Source of the DNA: Phycisphaerae bacterium
GTDB taxonomy: Bacteria > Planctomycetota > Phycisphaerae > Sedimentisphaerales > Anaerobacaceae
Direction of reading: 5' to 3'
Assembly: GCA_021736645.1 (NCBI GenBank)
Contig: JAIPFM010000188.1
Location: 1-52,636 of the forward strand
Length of the DNA stretch: 52,636 nt
Within the stretch, counting starts at the first letter, position 1; the number at the start of each line of letters is the position of its first letter. Of this stretch, positions 1 through 10,476 are shown in pieces. The position numbers and the translations under genes are program-made. A model generated the notes under the pieces. That model was not told where the DNA came from. It did no database searches and saw only the letters and a program-made list of their open reading frames with translations.

Positions 1-539
1 ATGCCGGGGTGCGCAAGCTGACGTCAGACGATTTGCGTCAGATGCGGGAGCTCGACACCTGTGTGACCACCGGCATGCAGACACACGCCTCCGACGGCAT
101 GGCCACACTGCTGGTCACGACCGCAGACAAGGCAAGAGAACTCAGCCCGCGGCCTGAGATCGTCATTCAGTTTGTGGCCAAGGCTGAGGTCAGGACCCAT
201 CCGGCCTTCATGCCGGAGGCGCCCACACTGGCCGTACAGAAACTGCTCGCCAGGACGGGTTATACCATGTCAGACATCGCGGTGGTCAAGAGCCACAACC
301 CGTTTGCCGTCAACGACGCCATTCTCTCCAAGGTCTTGAATCACGACTGGCGAGAGGTCAACAAGACCGGCTGCTCTCTGGTATGGGGACATCCGCAGGG
401 CCCCACACTCACGCGCATGTTAATCGAAGGTCTGGAAGAGGCGGTGGATTTGGGAGGCGGCCTGGTGATGCTCCTGGGCTGTGCCGCCGGAGACGTGGGC
501 ATGGCAGCTCTGTTCAGTGTCACGGAAGGGGGGAAATAG
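1..539 (+). CDS. Thiolase (acetyl-CoA acyltransferase-like), C-terminal part
   Basis: The reading frame is already open at the window edge (codons in phase with position 3), so the N-terminus lies outside. The visible 178 or so residues are a thiolase C-terminal half: a SHNPFAVND stretch where thiolases carry their NEAFA loop, then NKTGCSLVWGHPQGPTLTR, matching the NxxGGxxxxGHPxGxxG signature, then LGCAAGDVG at the place of the catalytic CxGxG cysteine loop. The family cleaves 3-ketoacyl-CoA or condenses acyl-CoAs in the cytoplasm. The stop is two bases before the ATG of the dehydrogenase/hydratase fusion, so the two are one operon covering the last three beta-oxidation-type steps. The loops differ enough from standard FadA that the substrate cannot be stated. 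An SCP-x/lipid-transfer thiolase subtype is possible. Confidence 0.8.
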   Translation, partial: AGVRKLTSDDLRQMRELDTCVTTGMQTHASDGMATLLVTTADKARELSPRPEIVIQFVAKAEVRTHPAFMPEAPTLAVQKLLARTGYTMSDIAVVKSHNPFAVNDAILSKVLNHDWREVNKTGCSLVWGHPQGPTLTRMLIEGLEEAVDLGGGLVMLLGCAAGDVGMAALFSVTEGGK

Positions 540-541
540 AG

Positions 542-2632
542 ATGACAACATCAATGAGACAGTCAACACTTGAAACACTTGGACTGGGTTCGGTCACGGA
601 TATTTTTCGTAAGGGCAAACTTCCGGTGGATGCCGGTGACATGGTGGATCGCGTGTTCGGTGCGCCCGGGCAGCGCGGCTCTTTGGTGATCTCCGGCGCC
701 AATGGGATTGTGGGGTCCGGCAAGATGATGCAGCTCACTGCCAGACTGGAGCCTTTTGGTGTCCGATCCATAAGCCTCAGCCGTGCCAGGACCGCGGATG
801 GAATCGGCCCGCAGTACCCGGGATTGGTCCAGGCCCTGGGGAAAGAACGCGCCGATCGGGTCATGGGGAACATTATCAGGATGACCTACGACGGGACCAC
901 GCTTCCAACGGATCTAAAGCAATGGCAGCCACGCGTCCTATTGGAGGCGATTCCGGAAATCCTTGCGATCAAGAAGGCCCATTACAAGGTCTTCCGAGAG
1001 ACATTTCCAGGCATAGAGATTCGCTCGGTCACCTCCGGTTTTCCAAGTGCCGAGTTGGGTGTGGGCGTCCTGCATCCGGCCTTCCCGCACGAGACCAACA
1101 AGGTTTGGGAAACCGTGGAAGAGACACCTTCTGATGTGACTCGACTGCTGTGGGCACTGGGGCTGATCCCGGTCCCGGTCAGCGATGACTGGTCGTTCGT
1201 GCTGGACGTCCTGTTTTGCGGGCTTATCCTGGCGGGCCTGAGATACCACCGCGTGTCCAACATGCCCTTCTGGAAGATCGACAAGTATATCAGAAAGTTT
1301 GTGGGCCCGAATCCGTTCAGGGCACTTGATGCCATTGGGTCCCGAGGCGCCAATTTTCTGACACGGTCCTGTCTGCATCACCTGAGTGAGAAATACGGCG
1401 CCTTGTTCCGCCCGACGCCTGAGCTGGATGAGCGCCAGCAAACCGATCAGAGCTGGTATCCCCCCAATCATTTCCGCCCCGTGGTCAACTGGCGCATGAA
1501 TGACCAGGAATCCGATGAGTTTCTTGATTGGATCCAGGGTCCATTGTTCCAGATGACCAGCCTGATATTGCACGAGCAGAGGGGGCACCTTGCACATGTC
1601 AATGCGATAGGCGAGGCATGTGCACAGTTTCGTCAAGGTATCCTTGCTGTGATTCGCAGTGTGGGTGCGGACGCCGCGATCAAGAGGGTCGAGGCATTTC
1701 ACCGACTCGCCCCTGAAGCGGGCACCCGTTGCTGGTATCCGGCGGTCTTCGAGCAACTGAACAGTCCTGAGTGGCAGCAGCTGTACGTCAATGCGGAGCA
1801 CGATGAAGCCGTAGGCGTCATCACCCTCAGTCGGGAAACCTACAACAGCGATGTGGACATCGAATTGAACCGGGCCATTGACTGGCTAAAGGCCGAAGGC
1901 ATTGCCAATGTGATCGTCACGGGCGATTTTCATCTGTCCACGCAAATGGTCGGCGCAGACACCAGCGAGCTATTCTGCGCGCTGGACGACGAGGCCGAGG
2001 GACGCCGCGTGTCCGAGACCTGGTCCAGGACCGCCAGGCGACTCAACGATGAGTTTGCGGTCTCAGTGGGCTTCGTCAACGGCAAGCGTTGCCTGGGCGC
2101 AAGTCTTGAACTGCTCATGCACTGCCACACCCTGGTGGCCGTGGAGAACGCGATCTTGGGCATGCCTGAGGTCACGCTCCCAGTGGTGCCAGGCATGGAG
2201 GGCTGTCATTGGCCGTTCCGAAAAGCCAACCGAACTCAGTGGCCGAAGCTAGTCAGATTGTTGCTGGATGGCGTGCCGGTAAAGGCCAAGGACGCTGTGG
2301 GCTGGCTGATTGACTACTCAGGTCCAATGGCCGAGTCCCTCGATAGGGTTTGGTCTCTTGCCACGACGGGCGGAGCGACTGGCGTGTCCATGAGGCCCCT
2401 GGATGAGGGTATGCTCAAAGACATCCCTGTTGATGTCGGTCTGGCGGCCTCCGACAACCCCCTCACCGTTTCGGCGAGGAAGGCCATCATGGCATCGATC
2501 AGGAGTTCTTGCGGCGTTCCGCTGTCTGAAGCGTTTGGCATTCAGGCCAGGCACCAGGCAGGCTTCACTGTCACGTCCTGCTGCAGGAAAGGCAGCATCG
2601 GAACGGATCACGCAAAGACGATGTTGGTGTAG
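542..2632 (+). CDS. 3-hydroxyacyl-CoA dehydrogenase / enoyl-CoA hydratase fusion (dehydrogenase first)
   Basis: 696 residues. The ATG at 542 follows GGAAGGGGGG by a few bases and lies just after the thiolase stop, so I prefer it to longer in-frame options. The N-terminal part is an NAD-binding 3-hydroxyacyl-CoA dehydrogenase: Rossmann-like SGANGIVGSGK (about 51-61), SVTSGFP in place of the SNTSS loop, and VGPNPFRALDAIG resembling the GPFELxDxxG segment. The C-terminal part (about 445-640) is a crotonase fold. CLGASLELLMHC and GMPEVTLPVVPG carry both expected acids, Glu523 and Glu543, spaced 20 residues apart as in rat enoyl-CoA hydratase. The order dehydrogenase then hydratase is the reverse of FadB and resembles the archaeal bifunctional crotonyl-CoA hydratase/3-hydroxybutyryl-CoA dehydrogenase type. 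The Rossmann loop is atypical, so cofactor binding should not be assumed. Confidence 0.82.
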   Translation: MTTSMRQSTLETLGLGSVTDIFRKGKLPVDAGDMVDRVFGAPGQRGSLVISGANGIVGSGKMMQLTARLEPFGVRSISLSRARTADGIGPQYPGLVQALGKERADRVMGNIIRMTYDGTTLPTDLKQWQPRVLLEAIPEILAIKKAHYKVFRETFPGIEIRSVTSGFPSAELGVGVLHPAFPHETNKVWETVEETPSDVTRLLWALGLIPVPVSDDWSFVLDVLFCGLILAGLRYHRVSNMPFWKIDKYIRKFVGPNPFRALDAIGSRGANFLTRSCLHHLSEKYGALFRPTPELDERQQTDQSWYPPNHFRPVVNWRMNDQESDEFLDWIQGPLFQMTSLILHEQRGHLAHVNAIGEACAQFRQGILAVIRSVGADAAIKRVEAFHRLAPEAGTRCWYPAVFEQLNSPEWQQLYVNAEHDEAVGVITLSRETYNSDVDIELNRAIDWLKAEGIANVIVTGDFHLSTQMVGADTSELFCALDDEAEGRRVSETWSRTARRLNDEFAVSVGFVNGKRCLGASLELLMHCHTLVAVENAILGMPEVTLPVVPGMEGCHWPFRKANRTQWPKLVRLLLDGVPVKAKDAVGWLIDYSGPMAESLDRVWSLATTGGATGVSMRPLDEGMLKDIPVDVGLAASDNPLTVSARKAIMASIRSSCGVPLSEAFGIQARHQAGFTVTSCCRKGSIGTDHAKTMLV

Positions 2633-2701
2633 CGGTATATCGCTGTGACGTCTGCCAGGCAGGCAGCTTTGGTGACTGTGAAACCGGCTTTTTCCAGCAG
2701 A

Positions 2702-3511
2702 CTAATTCTCTGCGGATTGAACCATCATTTCATTGGCGTCCAGGGCAGCCTGCTCCCTGAGAAGAGCCTTGATTTCCTGAGGCAGATCGAAGATGCCTTC
2801 AGGAAGTTTGCCATTGAATTCCACGCTTTGTATGATTCTGTGGGTTTCCATACCCCTGACTTTCTGTACCATCAGGGAAGGGATGCGGTGACCATTGAAC
2901 TCTTTGTAGGCCATGATGGTGTTGGTGACATGTGTGGGCTCAAACACGTCGGGTATGACAAATTCCTGTTGTATGGGCAAGCCCGTAGTTTTCGAAAATG
3001 ACAGGGTGATGGGATTGCAGTCCTGGGCAATCAGGTCAATTTCCTGACAGGGTTGATCATTCACCTGACTCAGCTTCTTGAATTGGAGTTCTTTGTAGAT
3101 TTGATCGTAGTAAAGCAGATCAAAATAGGCCAGCAGTCTGTTCATTTTCAATTCATCGCCAGTGAAAATGCGTGGACCGCTGGCAGTACTCTTTTCCCAG
3201 TAGACCTTTCCGTCGAAGCCGCGTTCCAATATGCCCATGCTGTTGACGTCAAACCAGGCATATAATTTGTTGGGACGGGCCGAGTAGATTTTAAAGGTGC
3301 CCTGGATGTCCACGCTCTTGATGTCCAGAGTGCCCTGAACCAGGGAATGATCGACCTCGAGCAATTTGTTTCGCCCCCCCAGAGTCCGAATGGCCTTTTC
3401 CACAACATCCTGGGCGGTTAACGGGAATGTGGTCTGGGCGCAGAGGGAGGAGGTGAAAACCAGACCGAGCCACAGGACTTTCATGTCGAGTTTAATCTTA
3501 TGTGTTTTCAT
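2702..3511 (-). CDS. Exported protein, possibly with a LolA/RseB-like fold
   Basis: 269 residues with an N-terminal signal peptide (hydrophobic stretch KVLWLGLVFTSSLCAQ; no proper lipobox, so a secreted or periplasmic product is expected). A second in-frame Met at residue 10 would give a shorter signal peptide. The ATG at 3511 follows AGGA at good spacing. The mature part is rich in beta strands, with phrases such as GTLDIKSVDIQGTFKIYSARPN and LSFSKTTGLPIQQEF that resemble outer-membrane lipoprotein-sorting or RseB-like half-barrels, where a trait of the substrate is read out. I recognise no catalytic motif. It converges on the dehydrogenase/hydratase gene and starts about 10 bases after a small upstream frame on the same strand. 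The fold assignment is a guess from strand pattern; the gene itself is well supported. Confidence 0.6.
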   Translation of the reverse strand: MKTHKIKLDMKVLWLGLVFTSSLCAQTTFPLTAQDVVEKAIRTLGGRNKLLEVDHSLVQGTLDIKSVDIQGTFKIYSARPNKLYAWFDVNSMGILERGFDGKVYWEKSTASGPRIFTGDELKMNRLLAYFDLLYYDQIYKELQFKKLSQVNDQPCQEIDLIAQDCNPITLSFSKTTGLPIQQEFVIPDVFEPTHVTNTIMAYKEFNGHRIPSLMVQKVRGMETHRIIQSVEFNGKLPEGIFDLPQEIKALLREQAALDANEMMVQSAEN

Positions 3512-3521
3512 AATAGAGTCC

Positions 3522-3860
3522 TCAATATACCAACCAGCAGCCAGTCACACTTTCTTTTATACTGGTCTCTACCTTAATAGACTCAGATCGTCCATTCTGC
3601 GCACCACAATTAATGTCATATATTTTGTCGGACAGTTTTTCGATCGGCGTCCGATAGAACTGCGGTACAATACCCATACAGGATTGCGCGGGGCTCGACT
3701 TGGCTTGAATGGTGATTTGTCCACTGTCCGGACCGTGGGCACTGACCTGTACGGTGATGACGCCTTGGGTCGATAGCGCCCGTATCACATTGTTTACTGG
3801 CGTACAGTGATCAAATGTGCCCTTTATACGCAACAGGTTCCGAGTCTCAGGCCTGGGCAT
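3522..3860 (-). CDS. Small hypothetical protein; faint likeness to a TonB/AgmX C-terminal domain
   Basis: 112 residues, ending 10 bases before the start of the exported protein gene, which is operon-like spacing. A stop codon lies three codons upstream of the ATG, so it cannot extend far. No Shine-Dalgarno is evident. The order of elements (a beginning like IKGTFDHCTPVNNVIRAL, then GVITVQVSAHGPDSGQITIQ, then SCMGIVPQFYRTPI) faintly resembles the C-terminal domain of TonB/AgmX/PglI-type energy-transfer proteins, which would normally follow a membrane anchor that is absent here. It could be a remnant of a longer gene or a chance frame. Confidence 0.3.
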   Translation of the reverse strand: MPRPETRNLLRIKGTFDHCTPVNNVIRALSTQGVITVQVSAHGPDSGQITIQAKSSPAQSCMGIVPQFYRTPIEKLSDKIYDINCGAQNGRSESIKVETSIKESVTGCWLVY

Positions 3861-4107
3861 AATCGATGCTCAGGCACTCAAGAGTGCTGTTTAATGCTGT
3901 GGAGTAAGCCTAAATAACGGAACCAGGGGCAGCCACCCTCTTGACCTTCTCATCGTTACATCGTAAAATAGAATTAACTCAAGACTTGTGAAGAAACCAA
4001 GGATGCCCAAGAGGCCATTGACCAAAGAGTTTTGATGGGTGAAACAGAGGGTGATTATTCAAGCTCATATTGGCATTAAAAGTATGCTTTTGAAGTGGAG
4101 GTTTGAA

Positions 4108-4938
4108 ATGAGAGTTAAAGGTGCATTTACACTCATTGAGCTACTCGTGGTCATTGCCATTATTGCGGTACTCATGGGCATACTCATGCCTGCGTTGAAC
4201 ATTGCCCGCGGACAGGCGCGGGGTATTGCCTGCCAGTCCAACCAGAGGAGTCTGGCCCAGGCCTACACCATGTATGCAGACCAGAACAATGGCAGGATCT
4301 GCGGCGGTCTTGCCGGGTATGCCAATCCCGTGCCACCCTGGGTCATGCCGCCTCTTGATTACAATGGAAAGACCATTATCCAGATGACGACCGGTGACGT
4401 CACACTGGAGCAGCGTTTTAACGGCCTTCGAGAGGGGGCGATATTTCCGTATCTCAAGGAAGTCAAGGCGTATCACTGCCCGGGCGATAACCGAAGTTCG
4501 CAGGGGACGAGTCTAGGCAATTCATTGGCGTATGCCATCTATCGCAGCTATTCACTGACAGACTATATGGCAGGTACGGAATCGACCGATCCCAAGAATT
4601 TCTACGCATTCAAGAATCCGGCCAACAAAATGCTCTTTGTGGAAGAAATCTACGACGGGGCGTCCGGTAATTTCAATCACGGCGCCTGGTCTTATGAACC
4701 CCACATGAATCGCCTGTGGGACCCACTGGGTGTCTTTCACAGCAAGGCCAGCACGTTCAGTTTCATGGACGGCCATGTATCCCGCCAGAAATGGATGGAT
4801 CCGCGAACCATTGTCTACTTCACCAGTCGTGATGAAGCCGCTTCAAAGGGGTACGGCAAGAACGTGGCATTCAATCCGCCCAATGAAGATCTTGTCTGGC
4901 TTGACGACCATTATCCCGGCCTGACCCATGTGAAGTGA
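4108..4938 (+). CDS. Type II secretion pseudopilin-like protein with H-X9-DG motif
   Basis: 276 residues. The ATG at 4108 is chosen because GGAGG lies six bases upstream; a start at 4039 would put 23 extra residues before the prepilin signal. The N-terminus is a class III prepilin signal: short basic leader RVKGA, cleavage before [18 protein letters not shown], with Glu at position +5, followed by one hydrophobic helix. Prepilin peptidase would cut and methylate Phe. The C-terminal region has HSKASTFSFMDG, an exact H-X9-DG motif characteristic of a very large Planctomycetes/Verrucomicrobia pseudopilin family. The role is unknown but is likely in envelope fibres or secretion. It stands alone on the plus strand between oppositely oriented genes, and a related protein lies at 49189-50052. 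Confidence 0.85.
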   Translation: MRVKGAFTLIELLVVIAIIAVLMGILMPALNIARGQARGIACQSNQRSLAQAYTMYADQNNGRICGGLAGYANPVPPWVMPPLDYNGKTIIQMTTGDVTLEQRFNGLREGAIFPYLKEVKAYHCPGDNRSSQGTSLGNSLAYAIYRSYSLTDYMAGTESTDPKNFYAFKNPANKMLFVEEIYDGASGNFNHGAWSYEPHMNRLWDPLGVFHSKASTFSFMDGHVSRQKWMDPRTIVYFTSRDEAASKGYGKNVAFNPPNEDLVWLDDHYPGLTHVK

Positions 4939-4992
4939 TCGTGTATCACAAACACAGATAGCAGATCACGGCCGACAGCTCGACAGTCCCTC

Positions 4993-8931
<3,939 letters not shown>

Positions 8932-9034
8932 TTATACACAAGATCAAGCCCCAGTCAAAAACCTCCAAAATATTACACTTCCATTTCATCACGGCATGAT
9001 CAATAATAAGAATACTCTAAAAGGCCTGAAAAGA

Positions 9035-9093
9035 CTAGGCTCTGTCTGAAACGGGCCGCTCGAAGCCAGAGCGACTTTTCAGACAGAGCCTAG
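9035..9093. repeat. 17-bp perfect inverted repeat with nested stem-loop
   Basis: CTAGGCTCTGTCTGAAA (9035-9051) is exactly complementary to TTTCAGACAGAGCCTAG (9077-9093). The 25-base centre contains a second small stem, CGCTC with GAGCG. It lies in the divergent gap between the beta-galactosidase and the Tat-exported protein, 32 bases before the latter's ATG. It could be a cruciform, an attenuator-like hairpin in the leader of the 9125 gene, or a tiny insertion-sequence relic. There is no U-tract, so it is not a standard terminator. Confidence 0.7.
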
Positions 9094-9124
9094 GGGTTTA
9101 ATTCAAAGGGGCTCTGGAATCATC

Positions 9125-10465
9125 ATGGACTACACTCGACGATCATTTGTTAAGACGACCCTGACGGCAGGCGCTGCCATGGCTGTTTCTCCCCGATTAG
9201 CATTCTCAGCCGACAACGCAGTCAAAGTGGAAGTTCTGAATCCGGCAAACCGGGTGCCTGTGAGCATGATTATCGACGATTCAACCTGTCTGGTCAACAT
9301 GGCGCACTTTGGGATCCCGCAGTTTGGCGAAGTGTTTCCCGAGCAATACAAGCAGGACTGGCGCAAACTGCCCCGCGAAATCCCGGACAGCTTTGTGCGG
9401 GAGTTCGGCGAGTGGAGCCTCGAGCATGGGGTCAAGGGGAAATACAGTGTCGTGCCCTATCCGGCCTGCACCGGCTGGGTGAATCGTTTTATTCCGGGCT
9501 GGACAACACGCGAACTGCAGGACAGCCTGGCCCTGATTCGCAGTACCATCATGCCCAACTGGGACATACATCCTGAAATGATCAGTCACACGCGCGTCAT
9601 CGACATCAAGACCGGAAGACCCTTTGAGAAGGCCACCCCGGAGTTCATGGAAAACTGGGAGTGGAGCCAGAACAAGAGTGTCGATGAACTGGCTGCGTAC
9701 CAGGCGTATGCCTTGCAGATTCTGAAGGATGCCGGATTGGACTGCGAGGGCATCACCACGCCAGGCGGCTACGCCAGCCGTAATCAAAACAATCTGGCGT
9801 TAAGCACGCTGCAGGCAGTGCGTGACGTGTACGGCGCCGATATTCCTCACTACTTCCGAGACCTGTTTACCGAAAAGGGCAAGAGTGTGGCCCCGCAGGT
9901 CCTGTATCCTTCCGGCCTCGAGGGCCCGGATCCGAAATGCGTGGTGTCCATCCTTGGTTGTACAGGCGACTGGTTCGGCGGATGGGACGGGCTCGTGCCG
10001 GGTGATGTAGATAAGTTCATTACCGAAGACTTGCAGCGCGGACGCATGGTGGACGTGATCGAAAGCGGTGAACCGGCCATCATGGTGTGTCACTGGCCCG
10101 GCATCTATTTCAACGGCGACAAAATAGGATTCAACATATTGAAACAGATCGTTAAAAGACTCAACCAGAAATACGACCATCTGACCTGGATGAAACTCAG
10201 TGACATCGCCCGCTACTGGGCCGCCAGGGAGCTCACCGCCATCACGGTGAACGACAACAGCATCAAACTAAAGGCCCCATTTGCAGCCCCGGATTTCACA
10301 CTGAAAATTGACTCTGCTGTTAAGAATGTAACCCTGAAAAACGGTGCTCCCCTGAATAGGGTCACGCGGGCAAACGATCTGAAGACAAACACCCTGTTCA
10401 CCGACAAGACCGGCACCCTGCTCTGTTTTGACCTGAAAAAGGGAGACACGGAACTGATTCTCTAA
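9125..10465 (+). CDS. Tat-exported NodB-like (polysaccharide deacetylase-fold) protein
   Basis: 446 residues. The N-terminus TRRSFVKTTLTAGAAMAVSP is a twin-arginine signal (RRSFVK), so the protein is exported folded. The mature part starts with a beta strand ending in the acidic pair of VPVSMIIDDSTCLVN, as in NodB-type carbohydrate esterases. Several histidines and aromatics follow (SVVPYPACTG, WDIHPEMISHTR, MVCHWPGIYFNG), consistent with a distorted deacetylase-like barrel. From about 355 there is a short beta-rich tail (ITVNDNSIKLKAPF, VKNVTLKNGAPLNRV). The classic HxxxH metal pair is not obvious, so catalysis as a deacetylase is not shown. Its neighbourhood with a secreted beta-galactosidase suggests work on extracellular glycan. 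It converges on the helicase gene with only 11 bases between the stops. Confidence 0.65.
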   Translation: MDYTRRSFVKTTLTAGAAMAVSPRLAFSADNAVKVEVLNPANRVPVSMIIDDSTCLVNMAHFGIPQFGEVFPEQYKQDWRKLPREIPDSFVREFGEWSLEHGVKGKYSVVPYPACTGWVNRFIPGWTTRELQDSLALIRSTIMPNWDIHPEMISHTRVIDIKTGRPFEKATPEFMENWEWSQNKSVDELAAYQAYALQILKDAGLDCEGITTPGGYASRNQNNLALSTLQAVRDVYGADIPHYFRDLFTEKGKSVAPQVLYPSGLEGPDPKCVVSILGCTGDWFGGWDGLVPGDVDKFITEDLQRGRMVDVIESGEPAIMVCHWPGIYFNGDKIGFNILKQIVKRLNQKYDHLTWMKLSDIARYWAARELTAITVNDNSIKLKAPFAAPDFTLKIDSAVKNVTLKNGAPLNRVTRANDLKTNTLFTDKTGTLLCFDLKKGDTELIL

Positions 10466-10476
10466 CATTTGGGGAA

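Noticed and set aside
4939-4992. Heptamer-like tract between the pseudopilin and beta-galactosidase stops
   Set aside because: A few CAG/GAC words recur, but the 7-base register is not consistent.
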